A stretch of DNA of 35,540 nucleotides. It comes from Sphingomonas sp. dw_22. Lineage in GTDB: Bacteria > Pseudomonadota > Alphaproteobacteria > Sphingomonadales > Sphingomonadaceae. The stretch covers positions 1 through 35,540 of the forward strand of contig NZ_JAAVVE010000044.1 in the NCBI RefSeq assembly GCF_018449795.1, given 5' to 3'. The translations under genes were made by a program, and so were the position numbers. Below the pieces are notes generated by a model. The model saw only the letters and a list, made by a program, of their open reading frames with translations, was not told the DNA's origin and did not search any database. The stretch's first letter is position 1. Each line of letters opens with the position of its first letter. Below, piece by piece: positions 8,385 through 15,893 of the stretch.

Positions 8385-8816
8385 ATGCCGTTGACCGTGC
8401 TGCGTGATGGGCACCGCGAATTGCTGCGTCTGATGGACGATATCATCGAAAGCGCCGGGCATGCCGGCCCGGCCAGCCAGGTCGCCCAGGCGCGCCACAT
8501 CATGGCGCAGGCGATGGCGCGCTTCCTCGCCCAGCACGACCGGATGGTGATCGCCCCGCTGCGGCGGAGCCCCCGGCCCGAGCATCGCGCGCTGGTGCGG
8601 CGGCTGACCGACGAGACCCTGGCCATGCGGCAGGCGACCATCGCCCATTATGGCACCTGGACGCTCGACGCGATCGAAGCCGATCCGCGCGAATATCGCA
8701 TGGCCGTGCGCGCGGTCTACCGGATGCTGGACCGGCGCTTCCAATATGAGGAGGACGAGGTCCATCCCCGGGTGATCGAGGCGATCCAGGCGCTGGCGGC
8801 CCAGCGCGCGGCGTAG
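8385..8816 (+). CDS. hemerythrin-like domain protein
   Basis: A 143-residue all-helical protein. His10 in the first helix (LRDGHRELL), His51 in FLAQHDRMVI, and later His and Glu residues in EEDEVHPRVIE fit the HHE pattern of hemerythrin-like proteins, which bind a di-iron centre for O2 or NO sensing or iron handling. The set of iron ligands is not complete enough by eye to claim metal binding. The start ATG follows GGGAG in the stretch GGGGGAAGGGAGTAACCA. It is transcribed away from the YqiJ/flotillin operon, across a 235-bp divergent intergenic region in which I see no clear operator. Confidence 0.7.
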   Translation: MPLTVLRDGHRELLRLMDDIIESAGHAGPASQVAQARHIMAQAMARFLAQHDRMVIAPLRRSPRPEHRALVRRLTDETLAMRQATIAHYGTWTLDAIEADPREYRMAVRAVYRMLDRRFQYEEDEVHPRVIEAIQALAAQRAA

Positions 8817-8828
8817 GATCGCTCCTTG

Positions 8829-8859
8829 CCTCCCCCAAGAGCCTGCGGCTCCGGGGAGG
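8829..8859. repeat. hairpin between convergent genes, partial copy of the CCTCCCC palindrome family
   Basis: Outer arms CCTCCCC (8829-8835) and GGGGAGG (8853-8859), with an inner stem AGCC / GGCT around TGC. It lies between the ends of two convergent genes, so it could stop transcription from both sides. Its AGCCTGCGGCT core and CCTCCCC ends match parts of the larger elements at 12691 and 19572. Confidence 0.65.
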
Positions 8860-8872
8860 AGAATGAACTGCC

Positions 8873-9880
8873 CTATCCTTCTTCGCCGATCGTAAGCACG
8901 ATCTTGCCGACATGCTCGCCCGATTCCATCCGGGCATGCGCCTCGGCCGCACGCGCCAGCGGATAGGTCGAATCGATCACCGGCTTGAGCCGCCCCTCGG
9001 CCACATGCGGCCAGACGACGCGATGCAGCTCGTCCGCCACCAGCGACTTGAACACGCTGTCGCGCGGGCGCAGCGTCGATCCGGTGAGCGTCAGGCGGCG
9101 GCGCATGATCTCGAAGATCGGGATCGTCGCGGTCAGCCCGCCCTGCACCGCGATCGAGACATGGCGCCCCTCCTCGGCCAGGCATTGCAGGTTGCGCGGG
9201 ACATAGTCGCCGCCGACCATGTCGAGGACGATGTTCACGCCCCTGCCCCCGGTGATCTCGCGCACGCGGGCGACGAAATCCTCGGCCTTGTAGTTGATCG
9301 CGTGATCGGCGCCGATGCGCCGCGCGGCCTCGCACTTCTCGTCCGATCCGGCGGTGACGATGATCGTCAGCCCGAACAAATTGGCGAGCGCGATCGCCAT
9401 CGTGCCGATGCCGCTGGTGCCGCCATGGACCAGCAGCGTCTCGCCCTCGCCGGCATAGGCGCGCTCGAAGACGTTGGTCCACACGGTGAACAGCGTCTCG
9501 GGCATCGCCGCCGCCTCGACCATCGTCAGCGCGGGCGGCACCGGCAGGCACTGGCCGGCGGGCGCGACGGCATATTCGGCATAGGCCCCGCCCGCGATCA
9601 GCGCGCAGACCCGCTGGCCGATCAGCTCGCGCTCCACGTCCTCGCCCACCGCGACGATGGTGCCCGAAATCTCCATGCCCAGGATCGACGGCGCGCCCGG
9701 CGGCGGCGGATAGAGCCCCTTGCGCTGCATCACCTCGGGCCGGTTGACCCCGGCCGCGGCGACGCGGACCAGCACTTCGCCGGCACCGGGGCGCGGCACC
9801 GGGCGCTCGACGGGCACCAGCACGTCAGGACCGCCCGGCGCATCGGGATCGATGGCCAGCATCACTTCGGCAGCGATCAT
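8873..9880 (-). CDS. NAD(P)H quinone oxidoreductase, zeta-crystallin type MDR
   Basis: A 335-residue medium-chain reductase without the zinc-binding residues of alcohol dehydrogenases. The N-terminal GroES-like domain has VLVRVAAAGVNRPEVMQRKG and GMEISGTIVAVG. The Rossmann domain has the nucleotide loop HGGTSGIGTMAIALA. The C-terminal part with LEEGRHVSIAVQGG and TGSTLRPR is typical of the PIG3/zeta-crystallin branch, which transfers electrons from NADPH to quinones or enals. The start at 9880 follows AGGAAG. It is divergent from the DUF1192 gene with 79 bp between the starts. Confidence 0.9.
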   Translation of the reverse strand: MIAAEVMLAIDPDAPGGPDVLVPVERPVPRPGAGEVLVRVAAAGVNRPEVMQRKGLYPPPPGAPSILGMEISGTIVAVGEDVERELIGQRVCALIAGGAYAEYAVAPAGQCLPVPPALTMVEAAAMPETLFTVWTNVFERAYAGEGETLLVHGGTSGIGTMAIALANLFGLTIIVTAGSDEKCEAARRIGADHAINYKAEDFVARVREITGGRGVNIVLDMVGGDYVPRNLQCLAEEGRHVSIAVQGGLTATIPIFEIMRRRLTLTGSTLRPRDSVFKSLVADELHRVVWPHVAEGRLKPVIDSTYPLARAAEAHARMESGEHVGKIVLTIGEEG

Positions 9881-9923
9881 CTGCGCGTTACTTCCTGATT
9901 AACCATAAACCCCCGGGGCCTTA

Positions 9924-9952
9924 TTGACATCGCCCCGGCCAGGGTCAACGCT
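9924..9952 (+). promoter_or_regulatory. putative promoter for the DUF1192 gene
   Basis: A perfect TTGACA lies at 9924-9929. A 17-nt spacer places the -10 at 9947-9952 (AACGCT), a poor match with 2 of 6 consensus bases. The predicted transcript would begin at or next to the ATG at 9960, and no ribosome site precedes that ATG, so the mRNA could be leaderless. The prediction is by eye only. Confidence 0.35.
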
Positions 9953-9959
9953 CAGACTC

Positions 9960-10157
9960 ATGGACGCCGACGAAAATCTTCCGCGTCGCAGGGACGATCT
10001 CGTCGTCCAGCTGGCGAAGCAGGATCTCGATCCGTTTTCGGTCGAGGAGCTCGAGGAGCGGATCGCGCTCCTGGAGACGGAGATCGAGCGGAGCCGGACA
10101 AAAATTCAAAGTGCCGTTCACCACCGCGCAAGCGCAGACTCTCTATTTAAGAGATGA
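9960..10157 (+). CDS. DUF1192 family mini-protein
   Basis: A 65-residue acidic/basic helical protein. The core LDPFSVEELEERIALLETEIERSRTKI followed by RASADSLFKR is the alphaproteobacterial DUF1192 pattern: a short coiled coil with a conserved Ala-Asp-x-Leu-Phe end. Its function is unknown. I choose ATG 9960, since the longer frame would begin with the TTG that is part of a -35-like hexamer. There is no Shine-Dalgarno sequence. It precedes clpA by 138 nt on the same strand. Confidence 0.85.
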   Translation: MDADENLPRRRDDLVVQLAKQDLDPFSVEELEERIALLETEIERSRTKIQSAVHHRASADSLFKR

Positions 10158-10295
10158 GCGCGACTGCACCGGACAAGGGGCGATCCGCCATTCAGTTCCG
10201 GTGCCGGGCCGCAGCGCTTGATGCGGAGCCCTTCTCTTCCGACATAGGGGAAGACGGGCCGCGTATCCTTTCGGCCCGACTGGAGTTGTAACCGA

Positions 10296-12626
10296 ATGCC
10301 TAGTTTCGCCTCCGCCCTGGAATCGACCCTGCACAAGGCGCTGGAGGCTGCGTCCTCCCGCCGCCATGAATATGCGACGCTCGAACATCTGCTGCTGGCG
10401 CTCGTCGACGACGAGCATGCCTCGAAGGTGATGAGCGCCTGCGGCGTCGATCTCGGCGACCTCAAGAATACTGTCGCGCAATATCTCGACACCGAGCTGG
10501 AGGCGCTGAAGGTCGAGAACGCGACCGATCCCTCGCCCACCAGCGGCTTCCAGCGCGTCGTCCAGCGCGCGATCCTCCACGTCCAGTCCTCGGGCCGCGA
10601 CGAGGTTACCGGCGCGAACGTGCTGGTCGCGCTGTTCAGCGAGCGCGAATCCTACGCGGTCTATTTCCTGCAGCAGCAGGACATGAGCCGGCTCGATGCG
10701 GTCAGCTTCATCAGCCACGGCGTCGGCAAGGGCTCGACCCCGGCCGAAGCCTCCACGCCCAAGGGCGCCGACGATGACAAGTCGAGCAAGCAGGAGACAA
10801 AGAGCGGCGGCAAGGGCGAGAGCGCGCTCAAGCAGTTCACCGTCGATCTCAACGAGAAGGCCCGGAACGGCAAGGTCGATCCGCTGATCGGGCGCGGCCC
10901 CGAAGTGGACCGCACCGTCCAGATCCTGTGCCGCCGCAGCAAGAACAATCCGCTCTATGTGGGCGATCCCGGCGTCGGCAAGACCGCCATCGCCGAGGGC
11001 CTGGCGCGCAAGATCATCGAGGGCGACGTGCCCGAGGTGCTGAAGGAAGCCGTGATCTACTCGCTCGACATGGGCGCGCTGTTGGCCGGCACCCGCTATC
11101 GCGGCGATTTCGAGGAGCGGCTGAAGCAGGTCGTCAACGAGCTGGAGAAGCTGCCCCACGCGATCCTGTTCATCGACGAGATCCACACCGTGATCGGCGC
11201 GGGTGCCACCTCGGGCGGCGCGATGGATGCGTCGAACCTGCTCAAGCCCGCGCTTTCGGGCGGCCTGATCCGCTGCATCGGATCGACCACCTACAAGGAG
11301 TTCCGCAATCACTTCGAGAAGGACCGGGCACTGCTCCGGCGCTTCCAGAAGATCGATGTGAACGAGCCCACGATCGAGGACACGATCAAGATCATCGCGG
11401 GGCTGCGGACGGCGTTCGAGGGCCATCACCACGTCAAGTACACGCCCGACGCGATCAAGTCGGCGGTGGAGCTCAGCGCACGCTACATCAACGACCGCAA
11501 GCTGCCCGACAAGGCGATCGACGTGATCGACGAGGTCGGCGCGATGCAGATGCTGGTGCCGCCGAACAAGCGCAAGAAGGTCATCACGCCCAAGGAGATC
11601 GAGCAGGTCATCGCGACGATGGCGCGCATCCCGCCGAAATCGGTCTCGACCGACGACACGCGGACGCTCGCCAATCTGGAGACAGACCTGAAGCGCGTCG
11701 TGTTCGGCCAGGACCGGGCGATCGAAGTGCTGAGCTCGGCGATCAAGCTGAGCCGCGCGGGGCTGCGCGATCCGGACAAGCCGATCGGCAATTATCTGTT
11801 CAGCGGCCCCACCGGCGTCGGCAAGACCGAGGTCGCACGGCAGCTCGCCGATATCCTGGGCATTCCGCTCCAGCGCTTCGACATGTCGGAATATATGGAA
11901 CGGCATTCGGTCTCGCGGCTGATCGGCGCGCCTCCGGGCTATGTCGGCTATGACCAGGGCGGGCTCCTGACCGACGCGGTCGACCAGCAGCCGCATTCGG
12001 TGCTGCTGCTCGACGAGATCGAGAAGGCGCATCCGGACCTGTTCAACATCCTGTTGCAGGTGATGGACAATGGCAAGCTGACCGACCACCACGGCAAGAC
12101 GGTCGATTTCAGGAACACCATCCTGATCATGACCACCAATGCCGGCGCGTCGGACATGGCCAAGGAGAGCCTCGGCTTCGGCGACATGGGCGGGCGCGAG
12201 GACGTGCAGGAAGAGGCGGTGAAGAAACTCTTCACGCCGGAATTCCGCAACCGCCTGGATGCGATCGTGCCGTTCGATTACCTGCCGACCGAAGTGGTCA
12301 GCCGCGTGGTGGACAAGTTCATCCTCCAGCTCGAGCTGCAGCTCGCCGATCGCGGCGTGCATATCCAGCTCGACGACGAATCGAAGAAGTGGCTGACCGA
12401 TCGCGGATACGACAAGCTCTATGGCGCGCGGCCGATGGGCCGCCTGATCCAGGAGAAGATCAAGCAGCCGCTCGCCGAGGAGCTGCTGTTCGGCAAGCTC
12501 GTCCATGGCGGCGAAGTGACTGTGAAGCTGAAGGACAATGCCCTGGCTTTCGAGGTCACCCCCGCGGCGCCGAAAAAGCCCCGCAAGGGCGGCGGCAAGA
12601 AGGCCGAGGCGGTGAAGGCCAAATAA
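10296..12626 (+). CDS. clpA: ATP-dependent Clp protease ATP-binding subunit ClpA
   Basis: A 776-residue AAA+ unfoldase with the full class I Clp layout. A Clp-N double repeat spans about 1-140 and is followed by a charged linker. The D1 ATPase has Walker A GDPGVGKT (223-230) and ILFIDEIHT. The D2 ATPase has SGPTGVGKT (503-511) and LLLDEIEKAHPD. A ClpB-type middle coiled coil is absent, and an LGF tripeptide (626-628) matches the loop that docks to ClpP. It unfolds tagged proteins and feeds them to ClpP in the cytosol. The C-terminal Lys/Ala tail is variable. TGGAG lies 8 nt before the start. The adaptor gene clpS, often found just upstream of clpA, is not in this window. Confidence 0.96.
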   Translation: MPSFASALESTLHKALEAASSRRHEYATLEHLLLALVDDEHASKVMSACGVDLGDLKNTVAQYLDTELEALKVENATDPSPTSGFQRVVQRAILHVQSSGRDEVTGANVLVALFSERESYAVYFLQQQDMSRLDAVSFISHGVGKGSTPAEASTPKGADDDKSSKQETKSGGKGESALKQFTVDLNEKARNGKVDPLIGRGPEVDRTVQILCRRSKNNPLYVGDPGVGKTAIAEGLARKIIEGDVPEVLKEAVIYSLDMGALLAGTRYRGDFEERLKQVVNELEKLPHAILFIDEIHTVIGAGATSGGAMDASNLLKPALSGGLIRCIGSTTYKEFRNHFEKDRALLRRFQKIDVNEPTIEDTIKIIAGLRTAFEGHHHVKYTPDAIKSAVELSARYINDRKLPDKAIDVIDEVGAMQMLVPPNKRKKVITPKEIEQVIATMARIPPKSVSTDDTRTLANLETDLKRVVFGQDRAIEVLSSAIKLSRAGLRDPDKPIGNYLFSGPTGVGKTEVARQLADILGIPLQRFDMSEYMERHSVSRLIGAPPGYVGYDQGGLLTDAVDQQPHSVLLLDEIEKAHPDLFNILLQVMDNGKLTDHHGKTVDFRNTILIMTTNAGASDMAKESLGFGDMGGREDVQEEAVKKLFTPEFRNRLDAIVPFDYLPTEVVSRVVDKFILQLELQLADRGVHIQLDDESKKWLTDRGYDKLYGARPMGRLIQEKIKQPLAEELLFGKLVHGGEVTVKLKDNALAFEVTPAAPKKPRKGGGKKAEAVKAK

Positions 12627-12650
12627 GGCCGCTTCACCGGAGAAATGCGA

Positions 12651-12687
12651 AGGGCCGGAACCGCGAGGTTCCGGCCCTTTCGTTTTT
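12651..12687 (+). terminator. rho-independent terminator of clpA
   Basis: A perfect 12-bp stem AGGGCCGGAACC / GGTTCCGGCCCT with a GCGA tetraloop, followed by TTCGTTTTT. It starts 24 nt past the clpA stop. Confidence 0.93.
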
Positions 12688-12690
12688 GAT

Positions 12691-12819
12691 CCTCCCCGGC
12701 ACGGGGAGGGGGACCGCCGCCGAAGGCGGTGGTGGAGGGGACTCTCCACACCGGAATCCCCTTGCGGCACTCCCCCTCCACCAGCCTGCGGCTGGTCCCC
12801 CTCCCCGGCACGGGGAGGG
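12691..12819. repeat. 129-bp palindromic element, copy A
   Basis: Begins CCTCCCCGGCACGGGGAGG and ends with the same motif (CTCCCCGGCACGGGGAGGG), each end being a small hairpin by itself. Inside lie a CCGCCGAAGGCGG stem on the left and a CCAGCCTGCGGCTGG stem on the right, so the whole can fold as a set of stem-loops with long-range pairing of GGTGGAGGGG and CCCCTCCACC. Copy B at 19572-19698 is the same element in the opposite orientation. No coding capacity; a non-autonomous repeat (REP/MITE-like) is likely. Confidence 0.85.
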
Positions 12820-12996
12820 TCAATCTGGAAACCGCAGCACCCGTTTTCCCTTGGTCCGGCTGGTCAAATGGAACTGCCGGCAGCGATCGCAGCGATAGGG
12901 CCGGAGCACCAGGCCGGAGCGCTCGGCCATCCGGAGCGCCTCCTGCTCGGACGGAAACCGCGCCTTGCGGGTGCAGGTGCTCAGCTTGGTACGCAT
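12820..12996 (-). CDS. 58-residue basic protein with C / CxxC / H cluster
   Basis: The protein MRTKLSTCTRKARFPSEQEA... has Cys8, Cys36, Cys39 and His43 (YRCDRCRQFHLT), a spacing that could hold one zinc ion, and a strongly basic C-terminus (SRTKGKRVLRF) suited to nucleic-acid binding. I recognise no named family, but the composition and patterning look real. The stop codon touches the edge of the palindromic element. The start has only a weak ribosome site. A separate 9-codon frame with AAGGGG before it starts 11 nt upstream and overlaps the beginning of this gene. The open frame extends far upstream, but that part is non-coding in character. Confidence 0.6.
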   Translation of the reverse strand: MRTKLSTCTRKARFPSEQEALRMAERSGLVLRPYRCDRCRQFHLTSRTKGKRVLRFPD

Positions 12997-13007
12997 TCCG
13001 GAAACAT
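12981..13007 (-). CDS. possible 8-codon upstream ORF
   Basis: ATG at 13007 preceded by AAGGGG encodes MFPECVPS and stops at 12981, overlapping the start of the C/CxxC/H mini-protein in another frame. It has the better ribosome site of the two starts. It could be a translational regulator or merely chance; nothing beyond position supports it. Confidence 0.2.
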   Translation of the reverse strand: MFPECVPS

Positions 13008-13194
13008 GCCCCTTGTCATCAAAGCGGCTCCCTGTAGATCGTAACGACTGCACAGCACATGCCATAAGCAACTGTGCCGGACGTCGCGCTCGCCGCGACG
13101 CCGTCGACTCGGTCGCACAACGATAGGCCCGGCGAAGATCGGGAACTGGTCGCGCGCAACGAAGGGCCACGGCCCGGAACCGGGGAGACCGAGG

Positions 13195-14391
13195 ATGACC
13201 ATCAATCGCAGAGTGCTGATCGGCGGCGCGGGAATCACGCTTGTCGCCATCGTCGCGACGACCGCGGGCCTGGCCCAGAGCCGCGACACGCCGCCCGAGG
13301 CACGCTATTTCGTCGATGCCGGGACGATCGCCGGCATGATGGGCCGGGGCGATCAGCACGAGCTGGTGCTGCGGCTCGGCTCGCGGCTGGCGCCGACCGG
13401 CGGCGAGCCCAAGGCCGATCATTTCATGCCCGAAGCGGCGCGGCTGGGCGCCTCGGTGCCGCTCGAGACGCCGAAGATCGTCAAGGGCGAGGATTATCCC
13501 ACCGAGTTCCAGCGGCCCAAGGGGCGCCTGCTGATCTATTGGGGCTGCGGCGCGCATGCCGGGCCGGGCCAGCCGGTCGTCATCGATTTCGCCAGGGTGG
13601 CGCAGGGCCAGTTCCCGCCCGGGCTCTTCTCGGTGCGGGTGCCGGTCGAGGACGGGCCGCGCGCAGCCACCAGCCGCACCTATGGCGACTGGCCGAATTC
13701 GCAGAAGACCAAGACCATCAGCGGCAAATCCTCGCTGATCGGCCAGCACCGGGTGGTCGGCAATTACAGCGCGGACATCGATTTCACGCTGGGCCAGGGC
13801 CAGGACTTCATGGACGGACTGCGCGCCAAGTCGAGCGCGAACGCCGACGGATCGATCGACCTCGGCTGGAACGCGCTGGGCACCGCGACCGGCTATTATG
13901 CCTGGATGTTCGGCACGACCCAGACCGATCCGAACAAGGGCGGCGACATGGTATGGTGGGCATCCTCGACCACCAAGGAATTCGGCGGCGGGCTGTGGAA
14001 CTGGCTCTCGCCGGCCACGGTCAGCCGGTTGATCGGGCAGAAGATCGTGATGCCGCCCAGCCAGACGCGCTGCACCGTGCCGGCCGAAGTGAAGCAGGCG
14101 GGGCCGGGCATGCTGATGGGCTTCATCTATGCCTATGGCCCGGAAGCGAACTTCGCCTTTCCCGAGCGGCCGAGGGATCCGAAGGTGGCATGGCGTCCGA
14201 AATGGACCGCCAAGGTGCGCTATCGCTCGATGGGGATGGTCATGCCGGGCATGCCCAGCATGGGCGACATGATGATGGGCCGCGACGAGCGCAGCGAGCA
14301 GCCGTCCGGGGAGAACGAACAGCCGAAGAAGTGCAAGCCCAAGGTGGGCGGCATGCTGGGCCGGGCGATTTTGGGCAAGAAGGCCTGTTAG
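13195..14391 (+). CDS. secreted protein of unknown function with Met-rich C-terminus
   Basis: A 398-residue protein beginning with a Sec-type leader: basic MTINRR, a hydrophobic core to about residue 25, and a likely cleavage after TAGLAQS. I do not recognise a family. The mature part has a Cys in YWGCGAHAGPGQP and one in SQTRCTVP, and aromatic-Gly motifs such as GYYAWMFG. Near the C-terminus lies a striking run MGMVMPGMPSMGDMMMG (346-362) with 8 Met in 17 residues, then KKCKP and a final Cys. Met clusters of this kind bind Cu(I) or Ag(I) in several periplasmic proteins, so a metal role is an inference. GGGGAG lies about 8 nt before the ATG. Single-gene unit closed by a strong terminator. Confidence 0.85.
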   Translation: MTINRRVLIGGAGITLVAIVATTAGLAQSRDTPPEARYFVDAGTIAGMMGRGDQHELVLRLGSRLAPTGGEPKADHFMPEAARLGASVPLETPKIVKGEDYPTEFQRPKGRLLIYWGCGAHAGPGQPVVIDFARVAQGQFPPGLFSVRVPVEDGPRAATSRTYGDWPNSQKTKTISGKSSLIGQHRVVGNYSADIDFTLGQGQDFMDGLRAKSSANADGSIDLGWNALGTATGYYAWMFGTTQTDPNKGGDMVWWASSTTKEFGGGLWNWLSPATVSRLIGQKIVMPPSQTRCTVPAEVKQAGPGMLMGFIYAYGPEANFAFPERPRDPKVAWRPKWTAKVRYRSMGMVMPGMPSMGDMMMGRDERSEQPSGENEQPKKCKPKVGGMLGRAILGKKAC

Positions 14392-14442
14392 GGGCCGATC
14401 GGCTGCTCGGCCCGGGCCGTGGACCTTGAAATGTAGGATTTG

Positions 14443-14470
14443 AGAGCCGACCCAAGGGTCGGCTCTTTCT
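14443..14470 (+). terminator. rho-independent terminator
   Basis: A perfect 11-bp stem AGAGCCGACCC / GGGTCGGCTCT with a 2-nt centre (effectively a small loop), followed by TTCT. It lies 51 nt past the stop of the Met-rich secreted protein gene. Confidence 0.85.
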
Positions 14471-14558
14471 CATCGTCCAGGCACCCGGAAGACGCTCGAT
14501 CCGCGTGGGAAAAAACATGCGATGGAGTCAAATGAGTCAACCGGCAGGCCAATCCGCC

Positions 14559-15776
14559 CTAAGCCCGTGCCGGCGCTCCCACGCGCGGGGCCGGCCGGCG
14601 GAAGGGCACGTCGCGCCGCAGATAGGTGAGCGCGCGCCAGACCCATTCGATCGGGCCATACTGGAAGCGCGCCAGCCAGGCGGCGGCGAACCACATCTGG
14701 AAGGCGATGGCGGCCAGCGCGACGAACAGCCGCGTCTCCTGGTTCCAATCGTCCCAGAGCCCCAGCCCATAGCCGTAGAAGACCGGTACGAAGACCGCCG
14801 ACTGCGCGATGTAGAAGGTCAGCGTCAGCCGCCCCGGCGCGGCGAAGGGATGGACCAGCCAGCGCAGCCGGCTGTCGTAGAGCGCCATCAGCAGCAGCCC
14901 CCAGCAGGCGGTGCCCGCCAGATCGAGCCAGCTTCCGGTGAGCGCCCAGAAGGCACGTTCGGCCGCCGCGCCGTAATGCAGGGTCGCGAAGGCCAGCCGC
15001 ATCGGCTCGCGCTCGAAATGCAGCGCCACCGCCAGCGTCAGCGCGACCGCCAGCGCGATCCAGCGCGCCCGGCGGAATTCGCCGAGCCGCCCGAAAAAGC
15101 CGATGCGCCCCAGTACCATGCCGAGCAGGAACAGGCCGAGGATCTGCACCAGCCGGCCATATTCGATGAAGAACCAGTATTTGGGCACCTGGCCCGCCCA
15201 AAGATTGACCTGGAGCGCCTGGAGCCAGGTGCCGGAAAGATAGATCGGCATGCCCGGATCGCTCGACGACATCGCGGTGCCGTTCGCCCAGGCGGCGCCC
15301 GATGCGGCGGCGATCATCTGGACGATCAGCGAGGGGCCGAGGAAGCAGAAGATCGCCGCGCCGACCAGCACGCGATTGCTGCGGATACGATGCGCGAGCA
15401 ACAGCAACAGGCCCATCGCCGCCAGCGTCTGCATGATGTCGCCGCGATAGATCAGCGAATGGAGAAACCCGATTCCCTCCAGGATCAGCAGCCGCCAGGC
15501 GAATCGCACGGAAAAATCGGTGCCGCGCTTCGCCGCGCGGTCCATCAATATGAAGAAGCTGAACCCGAAGCACAAAGCGAGCAGCGAAAAGCTCTTTCCC
15601 ATCAGCAGCAGGAAAACCGTGTCGGCGATCAAGCCGGGCTTGGGATCGGCCCAGTAGAGCTCATAGCTCTCGATCATATGGACGAGGAACAGGCCCATCA
15701 ACGCGAAGCCACGCAACACATCGACTACTTCGAGACGGGCGTCCGGCCCGCGCGACATCTTTTGTGTCTCAGTCAT
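14559..15776 (-). CDS. DUF418 domain (YeiB-like) multipass membrane protein
   Basis: A 405-residue protein with about 9-10 hydrophobic helices. Two family marks are clear: VVDVLRGFALMGLFLVHM near the N-terminus, and at the C-terminus the DUF418 end, QYGPIEWVWRALTY, which is nearly invariant in the family. YeiB-type proteins resemble acyltransferases of the inner membrane, but their substrate is unknown. ATG 15776 is preceded by AAGG at 8 nt, which is the reason for choosing it over the open upstream frame. It converges with the Met-rich protein gene and diverges from the cyclase gene, 117 bp apart. Confidence 0.9.
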   Translation of the reverse strand: MTETQKMSRGPDARLEVVDVLRGFALMGLFLVHMIESYELYWADPKPGLIADTVFLLLMGKSFSLLALCFGFSFFILMDRAAKRGTDFSVRFAWRLLILEGIGFLHSLIYRGDIMQTLAAMGLLLLLAHRIRSNRVLVGAAIFCFLGPSLIVQMIAAASGAAWANGTAMSSSDPGMPIYLSGTWLQALQVNLWAGQVPKYWFFIEYGRLVQILGLFLLGMVLGRIGFFGRLGEFRRARWIALAVALTLAVALHFEREPMRLAFATLHYGAAAERAFWALTGSWLDLAGTACWGLLLMALYDSRLRWLVHPFAAPGRLTLTFYIAQSAVFVPVFYGYGLGLWDDWNQETRLFVALAAIAFQMWFAAAWLARFQYGPIEWVWRALTYLRRDVPFRRPAPRVGAPARA

Positions 15777-15893
15777 TCTAAACCTTAAACGCCGCGCCCG
15801 TCCCAAGGGTGCCCGAGCGCGGACCGACTCAAATTTCATTCGCCAGCTTAGGCATTTACATCTTGTTCGTCATAGGTGCCTACCGACGGCGCC

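Noticed and set aside
8292..9551. 419-codon open frame over the oxidoreductase and hemerythrin-like genes
   Set aside because: It is a shadow frame: Arg/Gly/Ala-rich translation without motifs, crossing two real genes and the hairpin at 8829.
10143..12770. 875-codon open frame antisense to clpA
   Set aside because: Long antisense frames are common opposite high-GC coding genes. Its translation is low-quality (His/Asp/Arg/Leu-rich, no domains) while clpA on the other strand is unmistakable.
12997..13749. Upstream extension of the C/CxxC/H mini-protein to 309 residues
   Set aside because: The extension is antisense to the secreted Met-rich protein gene and looks like shadow sequence.
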